A DNA stretch of 64,000 nt from Ralstonia sp. TCR112 (GCF_007997035.1 NZ_VOSS01000005.1:62001-126000); one strand, 5' to 3'; counted from the first letter of the stretch, positions 7,885 through 16,604 are shown. Notes: generated by a model not told the origin, from the sequence alone. Program-made: numbers and translations.

Positions 7885-10800
7885 ATGCGTTGGGTATCTG
7901 CGCTAAATCTTCAGCAATGGTCTGAGACAATTCAGGCTAAGAATCGGCTTCCGGGTGTCGTGGCAGATTTAATCCGTGCAGTCGCCACGGATATCTCGGA
8001 TATTCGGTTTCCAAAGGACGATAAAGGGCAAGTGCGCGGATTCGATGGCGTGCTGGATGCGGTGGGCGTGCCGCCTTACGTACCCGGGGGAAAATCGATT
8101 TGGGAGTTCGGTGCGTCCAAAGACATCGAAACTAAGGCCAATAGCGATTACGATAAACGCACGGAAGAGATCGATCCAGAGGTGCGCAAAGAAATCACTT
8201 TTGTTTTTGTTACCCCCCACACTTGGGATAAACCCAAGAAAGAGCTTTCCACATGGCTGGAGGAGAAGCGGAGCAGGAAAGAGTGGCTATCCGTTGAGCT
8301 AATAGATGGACCAAAACTGGAAGACTGGTTCGCATTGTGCCCCGCTGTGGCGGCGAGGTTTGCCAAATACGACCTTCAGCTATTGCCTGCAACTGGCGTA
8401 CGCAGTACTGACGAATTCTGGGAGGAATTTGTTACTCGCTTTGAGCCTCCTCTTATTGAAGACGTCTTGCTTGCAGGAAGGGAGGGTCAAGCGAATGACC
8501 TACTCAGAGGGTTGAAGCAGCCTCGTGATCGGGTCGCATTCGCGGCAGATACACCGGATGAAGTGGTTGCTTTTGCGATCGCGGCGATTCGGAAGGCAGA
8601 CTTAGAAGTCAGAAAGTTTCTCGAAGCAAAAACGCTTGTGCTTGATACCGCCGAGGCGGCGAGGGCTATGTCTGCGCGTTCAGGGCACGTGTTTTTGCCA
8701 CGGGGCGAAGCAAGATCATTTGTGGGGCTATTGTCACGCAGCGGGGCGACAGTTGTCAGTGCAGGTGCTGATGAAAAACGTGGAAGTCATACCTTGCTTA
8801 ATCGCCCACATAGTTCCGTGCTGGGCCATGCATTTGTGGGGATGGGCTTCTCTGAGCAAGAGGGATATGACATTGCCCGTCGTTGTGGACGCAGTCTTGC
8901 CGTGCTTGCGCGGCAAAGGCCGAGCGGCACCGCAGAGACCCCTGAATGGGTTAAGGACGCGGAAGTTCTCGTTCCCGCTCTTCTCGCCGGCGCCTGGCAG
9001 TCAACAAGAAAATTTGACAAGGAGGCACTTTGCCTGCTTGCTGACCGGGTTCCATACGAACAAGTTGAAGCACCTCTTCGTGGTCTGACCAAGCTGCGTG
9101 ACTCCCCCATTGACCATGTTGGAGATATATGGTCGATGAGAGCTTCAGTGGACGCTTTCGTGTATTTGGGACACCTAATCGGCCAAGAGCACCTCGATCG
9201 CTTCACCAACGCACTGACAGCGGTCTTCTCGAAGGCTTTGTCAGCGCCAGTTGCAAGCGACGTCTATGTTTCACCTTCTGAGCGGGAAGACACGCATAGC
9301 AGGTGGCTGCGGGACGGGCTAATGAACACGCTATTGCATATGGCCGTGTTGCACGAGCAAGCTGACTTCAGCGTACAGGGCTCCACGCCGCAAGAATTCG
9401 TTGATCGGACTGTGAAAAGCTTGCTGGGGCTGACTTCCGATCATCGACTAATGGCAGCTTTGTCAGATAACTTGGCTCTCCTTGCGGAGGCGGCGCCTGT
9501 CCCTTTCCTTGATGCCCTCGAGCGTTTGCTTGAGGGCGACGCGACACTAATTCGACCGATTTTTGACGAGCGCGAAGAATTTTTTGCGCCTACCAGTCCT
9601 CACGTTGGACTGCTTTGGGCTTTGGAGACTCTCGCGTGGGATTCAAAACTCCTGCACCGGGTAGCACTGTGTTTAGCTCGCCTTGCGGTTGTAGACCCAC
9701 AGGGTAGGCTTCAGAATCGGCCGCTAAGAAGCTTGAGATCTATTCTCCTTGCTTGGTCGCCGAGTACGAATGCAAGCCAGCCAGAACGGCAGGCAGTTCT
9801 TCGAGCCGTGATTTCAGAAGTCCACTCTATTGCATGGCCATTGCTTGAGGCTTTACTCCCACGAGCTTACGACACATCAGATTCAGCGGCACAGCCAAAA
9901 TTTCGAGAGTTTGGCCCGCTGAAGAATGAGAGTTTGACGTACGGTGAAGTATGGGCAGACCAGACCTATGTGGTTCGGCTGGCGGTCGACTATGCAAGTG
10001 GTGCGCCCGATCGCTGGCAGATTCTGATCCGAGCGATGTCAGAGTTTCCCGCTCAGATCTTCACAGAGTTTTTTGTTGCGATTCGCACTGATTTGGGCGA
10101 GATGCAGGCGGACGCGCGTGCACAGGTTGTAGACGCTCTGCGCAAGGAGGTCAACCGACATCGGGCATATGCTGGCGCCGAATGGGCGTTGTCCGAGGAA
10201 CTCCTTGCGCAGGCGGACGAGATCTGCAGGGAATTCAAGACCGACGATCCTTTAGAAGATATCACCTGGCTGTTTGACGATTGGATGCCGGATATACCCG
10301 GCAAGGGCATGGACCATGGAGACCCGATGGTCCCGGTTGAGGCTGCACGGTTAGCTGCAGTACGCGAGCTCTACGCATCTAGTGGAATTGGAGGACTAGC
10401 GCAGCTTGCAAACAGGGCGAAGATCAAGCAGTCAATAGTTGTCGCGCTAAGGTCATTAGAGCTTTCACAGCCCCCCCTTTTTCAATTGCTAGAGTCGCTC
10501 TTGGTCACGGGGTCCGAACTCGATGGCGTCGCCGGCGCCATTCTCAGCGAGGCTCTTGCGCGCTTTGGACAAGGGACGATCTTTGATTTCCAGGAGGCTG
10601 TGATTCGTCTGCAGATCCCTGCGAAACGCGTTGCCGTCCTCTTAATGCATCTCGATGACTGCCAGGCGACGTGGGCCATAGTGGATGGCTTTGGATCCGA
10701 AATAAGCGACGCCTATTGGTCGGAAAGGCATCCATTCTTCATCAAGGGAACGTTCGAAGAGTTGAATTTCGCTATCGAACGTTATGAGGCTCATGGCCGA

Positions 10801-11640
10801 CCGTTTGAGGCAATTCAAGCATCAGGCATGCGGCTACGCGAGCTGCCGACTTCCACTCTGCATCGCCTTTTGAAGGCGACGATTGCGCAGATTAATCGCG
10901 CAGGCGCGGCAGTTGGGACGATGACAGCCCACTATATTGAGCAAGTGTTCGATGTGCTTGAGGAGCGTGACGATGTTGACCGTGGCGCACTAGCGCAACT
11001 GGAATTTGCCTATTTGCCGTTGCTTGACCATCGTGACAAGCAATTGACTCTGCATAGGATGCTCGTCGAAAGACCGGAGGTTTTTGTCGAGGTGATTTGT
11101 GCAGTGTTTAAGGGCGAAAATGAAGAGGCAAAAGAAATTAGCGAGGCGCAACAAAAGCTCGCGATGGCAGGGTATCGGTTGCTTGAGAGCCTTCGGATTC
11201 TGCCTGGGCAGCGGGAGCAGGAGATCGATAGTGATTTCTTGTTAACGTGGTGCATGCAGGTTCGCAGGCTTGGGGCAGAGGCAGGGCGTGGAGCGGTTAC
11301 GGACGGGCGGATCGGCCATTTACTCGCGCATTCACCGGTCAGCCCTACCGACAACGCGTGGCCGCATGAAGCAGTTCGCCGTGCCATAGAAGCTATTTCT
11401 TCTGACCGGTTGGAGAGCGGAGTGGCAATCGCTCGATTCAACATGAGGGGCGTGTACAGCAAGGCAATCGGCGAAGGCGGGGACAGAGAGCGGGAACTTG
11501 CCCGTCAAGCCCGCGCTTGGGCAGACCGCATGCAGACGTCGCCTCGCACTGCTGGAATGTTGCGTCGCATCGGCGACGATTGGGATGCTCACGCTAGGGC
11601 AGAAGACATCAGAGCAGCGAAGGAGGCATTGAGAGAGTAG
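7885..11640 (+). CDS. Large protein with N-terminal PD-(D/E)XK-like nuclease region and long helical-repeat body
   Basis: The 1,251-aa protein begins with a region (1-165) that looks like a restriction-endonuclease fold. D54 lies in GFDGVLD, E74 in SIWEFG and K84 in ETKANSDYDKRT. These are followed by the strand ITFVFVTPHTW and by LIDGPKLEDWF. Residues 190-330 resemble a P-loop NTPase layout but lack a Walker A lysine motif. The rest (about 330-1,251) is Leu/Ala-rich helical sequence of HEAT/TPR-like character with no catalytic motif seen. This plan, effector nuclease plus sensor-like repeats, is common in anti-phage proteins. A strong ribosome site (AGGGAGG) precedes the ATG. Lower GC than the phage core suggests separate acquisition. 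I do not recognise a named system. Confidence 0.65.
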   Translation: MRWVSALNLQQWSETIQAKNRLPGVVADLIRAVATDISDIRFPKDDKGQVRGFDGVLDAVGVPPYVPGGKSIWEFGASKDIETKANSDYDKRTEEIDPEVRKEITFVFVTPHTWDKPKKELSTWLEEKRSRKEWLSVELIDGPKLEDWFALCPAVAARFAKYDLQLLPATGVRSTDEFWEEFVTRFEPPLIEDVLLAGREGQANDLLRGLKQPRDRVAFAADTPDEVVAFAIAAIRKADLEVRKFLEAKTLVLDTAEAARAMSARSGHVFLPRGEARSFVGLLSRSGATVVSAGADEKRGSHTLLNRPHSSVLGHAFVGMGFSEQEGYDIARRCGRSLAVLARQRPSGTAETPEWVKDAEVLVPALLAGAWQSTRKFDKEALCLLADRVPYEQVEAPLRGLTKLRDSPIDHVGDIWSMRASVDAFVYLGHLIGQEHLDRFTNALTAVFSKALSAPVASDVYVSPSEREDTHSRWLRDGLMNTLLHMAVLHEQADFSVQGSTPQEFVDRTVKSLLGLTSDHRLMAALSDNLALLAEAAPVPFLDALERLLEGDATLIRPIFDEREEFFAPTSPHVGLLWALETLAWDSKLLHRVALCLARLAVVDPQGRLQNRPLRSLRSILLAWSPSTNASQPERQAVLRAVISEVHSIAWPLLEALLPRAYDTSDSAAQPKFREFGPLKNESLTYGEVWADQTYVVRLAVDYASGAPDRWQILIRAMSEFPAQIFTEFFVAIRTDLGEMQADARAQVVDALRKEVNRHRAYAGAEWALSEELLAQADEICREFKTDDPLEDITWLFDDWMPDIPGKGMDHGDPMVPVEAARLAAVRELYASSGIGGLAQLANRAKIKQSIVVALRSLELSQPPLFQLLESLLVTGSELDGVAGAILSEALARFGQGTIFDFQEAVIRLQIPAKRVAVLLMHLDDCQATWAIVDGFGSEISDAYWSERHPFFIKGTFEELNFAIERYEAHGRPFEAIQASGMRLRELPTSTLHRLLKATIAQINRAGAAVGTMTAHYIEQVFDVLEERDDVDRGALAQLEFAYLPLLDHRDKQLTLHRMLVERPEVFVEVICAVFKGENEEAKEISEAQQKLAMAGYRLLESLRILPGQREQEIDSDFLLTWCMQVRRLGAEAGRGAVTDGRIGHLLAHSPVSPTDNAWPHEAVRRAIEAISSDRLESGVAIARFNMRGVYSKAIGEGGDRERELARQARAWADRMQTSPRTAGMLRRIGDDWDAHARAEDIRAAKEALRE

Positions 11641-11647
11641 GTCTGGG

Positions 11648-12472
11648 TTACATGCCTGCAGATTTTGTGGGGCATACATCGCCCCCGATCCTCACGAGAG
11701 CCCGCTCGGCATCTGCCAGGAGCTTATCTCCTTCATGCAACATGTCTTCAGTGAGAGCCGCTGCATTTGCAGAAAAGTAAGCGGCTTCTTGACCCGCTGG
11801 AGGCATCCACGCTGATACCTGAGCTCTTGCGGTCCGGAAGAGTTGAATGGCGTTCACAGTATCGAGCTTCGCTTGAGGAGCCAACTGGCTCGGCTGGTGC
11901 ACCAGTTCCCAAAGACAGTTTGCTACGGTTTCGATGTGCAGTTGAGTGATGGTGAGCAGAAGGGCCGTGGTTTCCGGCGACGCGCGCAGCTGCTTGCTGA
12001 ACGCAAGGCGGAGCAATTGCTCGCAACGCTGATAGCGAGTGGTGGCATGGTTCCATTTTTCCTGCAGGGTAACTTGCATAGCTTGGTCTAGGGCATCTTG
12101 TTGGTGGTTTGATGAGTGCAGGGGACTGTTATGCGCGGGGGAGGGCTGTGGCTCAGAGCCCTGTTCTTTTGCTCGCAGCCTGATCGCAAGACGCAACTGC
12201 ATCGCAGCGTCTGCAGCCTCGAGCAGCTTGTGCCTGTAGAGGCCCCCGACGACGAAGGCTGGCTTGTGGGATGGCAACTTCGGTTTCAGGATGAGAGCTA
12301 CGCCGTCGTATGCATCGCTCTGAACGTGCTCGAGTAGTAGTGAAACTGCGCGATCAAGGTCGCGCCGATAAGCGGCAGCAAGGCGCACGTCTTGTGACCC
12401 GCTGCCGTTACACGGAGGTCTTCCAGGCGGTGTGCGCGTGGCTGGCTGAGGAAACTGAATGAGGATGCCCAT
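11648..12472 (-). CDS. Hypothetical phage protein
   Basis: I start at ATG 12472 (MGILIQFPQPATR...), 274 aa; a TTG at 12529 would add 19 residues. Neither start has a strong ribosome site. The protein is Ala/Gln/Leu-rich and helical, with a Pro/His/Ser-rich linker near the middle. No family is recognised. It converges on the 1,251-aa gene, leaving 7 bases between stops, and is separated from the repressor gene by a terminator, so it probably has its own promoter. Confidence 0.6.
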   Translation of the reverse strand: MGILIQFPQPATRTPPGRPPCNGSGSQDVRLAAAYRRDLDRAVSLLLEHVQSDAYDGVALILKPKLPSHKPAFVVGGLYRHKLLEAADAAMQLRLAIRLRAKEQGSEPQPSPAHNSPLHSSNHQQDALDQAMQVTLQEKWNHATTRYQRCEQLLRLAFSKQLRASPETTALLLTITQLHIETVANCLWELVHQPSQLAPQAKLDTVNAIQLFRTARAQVSAWMPPAGQEAAYFSANAAALTEDMLHEGDKLLADAERALVRIGGDVCPTKSAGM

Positions 12473-12531
12473 TGTTGATTCGACTGACGGCCCGCGCGGG
12501 CAGTCATGTTGTTGGTGGGCGGCCAACAATA

Positions 12532-12551
12532 GAATAGGAATTCTCCTATTC
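12532..12551. promoter_or_regulatory. Palindromic operator-like site
   Basis: GAATAGGA and TCCTATTC form perfect 8-base arms around ATTC. It lies 60 bp upstream of the chosen start at 12472 and just past the repressor terminator. A regulator binding site for the leftward gene is the simplest reading. AATAG/CTATT elements recall the operator at 13,114. Confidence 0.45.
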
Positions 12552-12568
12552 GCGTCCGGCTAAACACG

Positions 12569-12600
12569 AAACAAAAAATCCCGCCGAAGCGGGATTTTCT
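12569..12600 (-). terminator. Intrinsic terminator after the repressor gene
   Basis: The stem AATCCCGC/GCGGGATT (12577-12584 with 12589-12596) with a CGAA loop is followed on the minus strand by a T-run. It directly follows the stop codon of the repressor gene at 12599. Confidence 0.85.
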
Positions 12601-13075
12601 AACTGGCGCGCTTGCGATGCGCCTTTGCCTTGGGAAGCGGCGGATAGCCGTAGTCGGCTGGCTCGGCAACCTCTGCGGGCGCATCCTCGAAGCGTCTTGA
12701 TTTGCTTCCCGCCGGGTCCAATGCAAGTACTTCCGTGTCAACGAGCAGGCTGGCTGCTTCAGCCAGCAATTTCACTGCGCGGGCCTCGCGCGCACGACTC
12801 GCTGCCAACTGTTGCCGCAGTTCTGCAATAACCCGGTCACGCTCTGCAAGCTGCGTGTCACGGTCGGCCTCTCCAGCGTCGAATGTCCCGGCCGGTAGGC
12901 CGATAAGCTTCTCCATCTTCTCCACTGCTCGATCGCCGAAGGGCGCGGCGCCATTGAGCAGTTGCGAGACATAGGTCGGGTTGACGCCTTTGTGCAATCG
13001 AGCGAAGGCGGCGGGGCCGCCCGCGTCATTCACCATTTGGCGAAGCTTCTCAACTCTTCGCGCGCGCAAATCCAT
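12599..13075 (-). CDS. XRE-family helix-turn-helix protein, probable prophage repressor
   Basis: The 158-aa protein has an N-terminal HTH (GPAAFARLHKGVNPTYVSQLLNG, about 20-42) typical of CI-like repressors. A helical, probably coiled-coil segment follows (TQLAERDRVIAELRQQLAASR), then a short acidic/Pro tail. There is no LexA/S24 peptidase domain, so RecA-driven self-cleavage is not expected; induction may rely on an antirepressor. An AGGAAAGGGG ribosome site precedes the ATG. It is divergent from the Cro-like gene, with the operator between them. Confidence 0.82.
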   Translation of the reverse strand: MDLRARRVEKLRQMVNDAGGPAAFARLHKGVNPTYVSQLLNGAAPFGDRAVEKMEKLIGLPAGTFDAGEADRDTQLAERDRVIAELRQQLAASRAREARAVKLLAEAASLLVDTEVLALDPAGSKSRRFEDAPAEVAEPADYGYPPLPKAKAHRKRAS

Positions 13076-13113
13076 GGTGGTGCCCCTTTCCTAGCGATTG
13101 CAAAATTATGTGA

Positions 13114-13143
13114 TTCTATTGTTTGACGCGATAGAAAAAGCTA
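13114..13143 (+). promoter_or_regulatory. Candidate phage operator, right copy
   Basis: CTATTGTTT, five bases, GATAG, AAAAAG, CTATC ends five bases before the Cro-like start codon at 13149. The architecture and spacing are identical to the minus-strand copy at 6181-6210. It lies in the divergent region between repressor and Cro-like gene, where a lambdoid switch operator is expected. Confidence 0.7.
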
Positions 13144-13148
13144 TCGTC

Positions 13149-13595
13149 ATGGCCATGACACTAACCGAGTATGTCCGTGCTCGACGTGGCCGCATGACGG
13201 CACTCGCGCGCGCCATCGACATGTCGCCGATCTATTTGTCGCAAGTCGTGAACAAGGGTCTGCGGATCAACCCAGCGCGATACGTCGCAATTGAAGTCGC
13301 GACGCAGGGCGCTGTTCGACGTCCGGATCTTCGTCCCGACGACTGGCATTTGATCTGGCCCGAGCTTGTCTCTGCCCGCGTGCCATCCACACGGCTACAC
13401 CAACGGCCAATGCGGCCCAAGCCTCGAATGATACCGGCTGCAGCATCTGCGGGCCGTCTTCGGCGCATTCAACGCGTGAGCCGGGCGAGCAGTGCTTGCT
13501 CGCCAACGAGGGCATTCAGACGTCAGCTTCTGGGCGCTGGACCTTGCCACTCCAACGATGAGGCAAGTGTACGCGCCCACCAAAACCGCCGGTAG
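13149..13595 (+). CDS. Cro/YdaS-like helix-turn-helix regulator
   Basis: From ATG 13149 (an alternative ATG lies at 13155) the protein is 148 aa. MTLTEYVRARRGRMTALARAIDMSPIYLSQVVNKG is a YdaS/Cro-type HTH, and DDWHLIWPELV is the usual end of that domain. The last ~70 residues are basic and low-complexity and may not be conserved. It diverges from the repressor, so it is probably the lytic-side regulator. No clear ribosome site is visible between the operator and the ATG. Confidence 0.75.
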   Translation: MAMTLTEYVRARRGRMTALARAIDMSPIYLSQVVNKGLRINPARYVAIEVATQGAVRRPDLRPDDWHLIWPELVSARVPSTRLHQRPMRPKPRMIPAAASAGRLRRIQRVSRASSACSPTRAFRRQLLGAGPCHSNDEASVRAHQNRR

Positions 13596-13642
13596 TGCGA
13601 CCCGCACAGCCCGCCCATGACAGCTTCTTTAGGAGAGACAAC

Positions 13643-14167
13643 TTGAGCCACCACTATTCCGAGATCAACCAACACGACGCGCTCTACTGGGTGGCGCGTG
13701 GCTACCCGGGCGGCGTTGAAGGATTGGCCGCGCGCATGGACAAGTCCGCCGCGGTGCTGCGCAACAAGCTGCTGCCGCATGTGCAGACGAACTATGTGTC
13801 GTTTGAAGAGGTGTCGGTGATTGTGGAGCACGCGGAGGGCGCTGGCGTGCCGAACGCGAAGCTGCCGATTCAGGCGCTGTGCTGGCGTCACGGGATGGTG
13901 GCGATTCCGCTGCCCGAGGTGGCTCGCGAGGATCTGCCGAATACGGATCTGTATGAGGCGCTTTGCAACGTGCTGGCCGAGGTGGGCGATGTGAGCCGCG
14001 CGATGTCTGCGGCGCTGGCGGACAACCATCTCTCCGAGGGTGAGATGCGGAAGCTGGAGCGGGAGTTTGAAGAAGCGACCGCTTCGGTGATGGTGCTGCG
14101 TGAGCTGCTGCGCGTGCGTGCGCAGCGTGATGCGGAGCGGTTGCAGCGGGTGCGTGGCAAGGCGTGA
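13643..14167 (+). CDS. Phage regulatory CII-family protein
   Basis: I choose the TTG at 13643 because AGGAGAGACAAC lies directly before it; an upstream ATG at 13595 would add 16 unlikely residues. The 174-aa protein has DALYWVARGYPGGVEGLAARM, VLRNKLLP, SFEEVSVIVEHAE and ALCWRHG. This is the pattern of the phage CII family common in beta-proteobacterial prophages. It probably binds DNA and promotes establishment or early regulation. It follows the Cro-like gene. Confidence 0.8.
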   Translation: MSHHYSEINQHDALYWVARGYPGGVEGLAARMDKSAAVLRNKLLPHVQTNYVSFEEVSVIVEHAEGAGVPNAKLPIQALCWRHGMVAIPLPEVAREDLPNTDLYEALCNVLAEVGDVSRAMSAALADNHLSEGEMRKLEREFEEATASVMVLRELLRVRAQRDAERLQRVRGKA

Positions 14168-14206
14168 TGACTGTTTTTTGAAGCGCGAGAGCGCATAGGA
14201 GAAGTG

Positions 14207-14434
14207 ATGCAAAGCTGTAAAGCGAATTGCGGTGGGGCGGCGAAGTTGTCGCAGGAAGAGTCCAAGCGGATCGCGAATGTTCTGTTTGGGATGGTGGAGG
14301 AAAGTCGGGTGAGCTTGACTGTGCCGTTGCCCGCGCGTCTTACGGAGGTTCGTGAAGCCATGACGCGCGAGCTGATGCTGCTAGCGGAGGTTACTGAGCC
14401 CGCACGAAAAGGTAAGCGGAATAAGCCTCGATGA
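14207..14434 (+). CDS. Small hypothetical phage protein
   Basis: AGGAGAAGTG precedes ATG 14207, giving 75 aa (MQSCKANCGGAAKLSQEE...). It is helical with a basic C-terminus (ARKGKRNKPR). The 3' end overlaps the opposite-strand small gene by about 44 bases. Family unknown. Confidence 0.5.
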   Translation: MQSCKANCGGAAKLSQEESKRIANVLFGMVEESRVSLTVPLPARLTEVREAMTRELMLLAEVTEPARKGKRNKPR

Positions 14435-14579
14435 ACCGTTCGCAGAATTGGGCCGTCGCTTCGCCAGATTTTTCGTTCGCGTCTGGTCCATTCTGAAACA
14501 GGGTGGGCTGAGTTTTGAGGATCTTGTCGAGCAATTCTTCGGCCGCTTTGCGCGCCTCAAGGATGTCCAAGTGTGTCAT
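14391..14579 (-). CDS. Small hypothetical protein on the opposite strand
   Basis: The 62-aa frame (MTHLDILEARKAAEELLDKILK...) reads as a plausible amphipathic helical protein. It overlaps the rightward gene end. The ribosome site is weak. Either this or the rightward neighbour could be the non-coding partner over the overlap. Confidence 0.45.
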   Translation of the reverse strand: MTHLDILEARKAAEELLDKILKTQPTLFQNGPDANEKSGEATAQFCERFIEAYSAYLFVRAQ

Positions 14580-14628
14580 GTGAAAGGTTGTGAGTGGTTT
14601 TCGTTGGGCGTGTGACCCGCGGAGCAGT

Positions 14629-14656
14629 GTTGCCGCCAGAGGTTGGGGGCGGCAAC
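14629..14656. repeat. Perfect 9-bp inverted repeat
   Basis: GTTGCCGCC and GGCGGCAAC flank a 10-base loop. It lies in the gap between the small leftward gene and the rightward gene at 14702. No T-run follows, so it may be an operator or an RNA hairpin rather than a terminator. Confidence 0.4.
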
Positions 14657-14701
14657 CAGTAGCACCGCGTTGTATCGATTTTTGACAGGGCTAGACCGCG
14701 C

Positions 14702-15100
14702 ATGACACAAACGCAGGACAACACGCCACGCTTTTCACACGGCATGACGTGCTGCAAGGCGGGGCGTGTTGCTGTGGGTCTGTCGTGCGAGCGGGTGGAC
14801 CAGATGTGTTGTGCGTGGCACCGCATTGCGGGGGCGTTCAAGCCTCGCGGGTTGCCGGTGCTGTCGAAGTTTGCGGAGCATCTTCTTGATGCTTGCGCGT
14901 GGCCGTTGGCGGATGTGTATTGGCCGTTCAATGCGGCTGGTGAGTCTTCTGCGCTGGCGTTGGCCTGCGCGTCGCGTTATCGCGCGATTTCAACTGAGGC
15001 GGAGCGCCTCGCTTTTCGATCCACTGTTGTTGCGTCGACATCGCCGGAGTTTGTGGCGGTGTTTGATGTGCTGTGTAGGGCCGCGCCTCTGCGGCTGTAA
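14702..15100 (+). CDS. Hypothetical phage protein
   Basis: 132 aa beginning MTQTQDNTPRF; it contains CERVDQMCCAWHRIAGAF and a C-terminal Ala/Leu-rich part. A TTGACA element lies about 20 bp upstream, so a promoter may serve this and following genes. No family recognised. Confidence 0.5.
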   Translation: MTQTQDNTPRFSHGMTCCKAGRVAVGLSCERVDQMCCAWHRIAGAFKPRGLPVLSKFAEHLLDACAWPLADVYWPFNAAGESSALALACASRYRAISTEAERLAFRSTVVASTSPEFVAVFDVLCRAAPLRL

Positions 15101-15110
15101 GGGCGATTCC

Positions 15111-15299
15111 ATGGACATTCCTATCGAGGCCGTTGGCGCTGTTTGGGCCAAGGGCAGGGCGGCCGCATTGTCTGGCCGCGCGTTGGATGAGGCGAACGAG
15201 TATCCGGTTGGCAGCGCGCATCACATGGCGTGGTTGGCGGGGTATATGGGCGTGACGCGCACGCAGGGAGGCGAGGGTGTCGGCGTATCGCATCAATGA
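15111..15299 (+). CDS. Small Rmf/CrpP-like protein
   Basis: The 62-aa protein has VGAVWAKGRAAALSGRALDE, then NEYPVGSAHHMAWLAGYMG. The pattern G-x2-A-x3-G ... Y-P-x-G-S ... A-W-x2-G resembles ribosome modulation factor and the Rmf/CrpP-like proteins of phages and plasmids. Any ribosome binding is untested. Its 3' end overlaps the next gene by 23 bases. Confidence 0.5.
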   Translation: MDIPIEAVGAVWAKGRAAALSGRALDEANEYPVGSAHHMAWLAGYMGVTRTQGGEGVGVSHQ

Positions 15300-16308
15300 T
15301 CTTGAGTTGAGCGCGCTGGCCGGGGCGGGTGCGGAGATCGCGCATCTGTACCTGGTAGCGCTGCGCCCGCGTATGGACTTCCGTACGGGCGTTGTGGGGC
15401 GCGTGGTGCGGATCTCGTATCAGGCGCTGCGTGAGTGGACGGAGCGCACTGCGCGCCGTGGCGTGCGCTACCTGGCGCATGACAAGTCGAAGCTGCAGCG
15501 GATGTTGGCGCAGCTGGAGAAGCTGGGGCTGTTGCGGCGGCTCGGCGGGCAGTACGAGCTTGTTTTTGCGTGCCCGTTGGCGGATACGGATTCCTGCGTC
15601 CAAAAGAAAGCCGGTCGAGGTTCGATACACCCGCAGGATGGCTACGAGTTCAATGCTGACGCGGGTTTTAAGGATGTGCCGGAGTCTGTGGATAACGCGA
15701 AAGCCGCCACACATCCGTATTCCGGTAACACCTATAAAACCAACCCCCCTAACCCCCCACGCCGGGGGCGTGAGAAGAAGGAGATTGAGTCCCCCACGCC
15801 TGCGGCGCGGGAGGATCGAAACGGCCCCCAACACCGTCGGGGCACGCGGCGGCACCGGCTCTCAGAGGAACGTGGTCAGAACGCGAGTGTGGTTGGGGAT
15901 GGGCTTGCAGAGAGTGAGGATGGGCAGAGCGTGGCGTGGCAAGCAGACCTTGCCTGGCCGGTTGACCTGAGAGGGCCGGGGAGGGCGCGTGTCGCACGGA
16001 TTGTGGCTCGTGCACCCGTGGCCATGAGGCAGGTGGTGATCGACGAATGGCGGGGCCGTATGGCGGCTGGTGGCGTGGACGATCCGTTTGCGATGTTGGC
16101 GTACCACGCGAAGCGGGCGAGCGATCCGGAATGGGTGCCGTCGTATGCGGCTGCTGTGCGGGAATCGCGAGAGCGGGCGAGGGCGCTGCGGCTTCAGCAG
16201 GAAGAGGCGTTGGCGCGGTTGCAGGCGCAGGCGGAGCAGGCGGTGGCTGGGCTGCCGTGGCATGCGGGGCGGTTGCGGTCGGCGAGCTTGCAGCGAGGTG
16301 TGGCATGA
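15277..16308 (+). CDS. Replication initiator-like protein
   Basis: A GTG start at 15277 follows GGGAGGCGAG. The 343-aa protein has a winged-helix-like N-terminus (RISYQALREWTERTA ... KLQRMLAQLEKLGLLRRL) and a low-complexity Pro/Arg middle. The helical C-terminus contains MRQVVIDEWRGRM and PFAMLAYHAKRA. This layout matches phage replication proteins of the O/DnaA-recruiting type found in the same place. A repeated proline-rich stretch near residue 160 is probably a linker. No helicase partner is seen. Confidence 0.55.
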   Translation: MSAYRINDLELSALAGAGAEIAHLYLVALRPRMDFRTGVVGRVVRISYQALREWTERTARRGVRYLAHDKSKLQRMLAQLEKLGLLRRLGGQYELVFACPLADTDSCVQKKAGRGSIHPQDGYEFNADAGFKDVPESVDNAKAATHPYSGNTYKTNPPNPPRRGREKKEIESPTPAAREDRNGPQHRRGTRRHRLSEERGQNASVVGDGLAESEDGQSVAWQADLAWPVDLRGPGRARVARIVARAPVAMRQVVIDEWRGRMAAGGVDDPFAMLAYHAKRASDPEWVPSYAAAVRESRERARALRLQQEEALARLQAQAEQAVAGLPWHAGRLRSASLQRGVA

Positions 16309-16604
16309 CGGCGGAGGATGCGTTTAACGCGGCGGCGCTGGCGGCGTGCGGCAAAGGTGAGTGGCCGTCGCGAGCGGTGTTCTGGTCGGCGGTGCGGTTT
16401 GGGATGAAGGCCGTCGAGGCGGCGCGCTGGGCTGATGCGGAGGAGCGGTGGTCGTCGCTCTGGCGGGTGGCGGTGGTGGAGCATTTGCCGCCGATACCGG
16501 ATGCGCCGTTGGTGGGGGCGCCGCCGTCTGTGGTGCAGGCAGAGCAGCAACTTGCGCGCATGCGCGAAATCGTCGGATCGAGGAGGCAGGATGTATTGCG
16601 TTAA
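16305..16604 (+). CDS. Hypothetical phage protein
   Basis: 99 aa, starting at an ATG that overlaps the previous stop (ATGA). The sequence (MTAEDAFNAAALAACGKGEWPSRAVFWSAVRFG...) is helical with several Trp residues. It resembles small proteins that accompany phage replication initiators, but I cannot name a family. Confidence 0.6.
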   Translation: MTAEDAFNAAALAACGKGEWPSRAVFWSAVRFGMKAVEAARWADAEERWSSLWRVAVVEHLPPIPDAPLVGAPPSVVQAEQQLARMREIVGSRRQDVLR

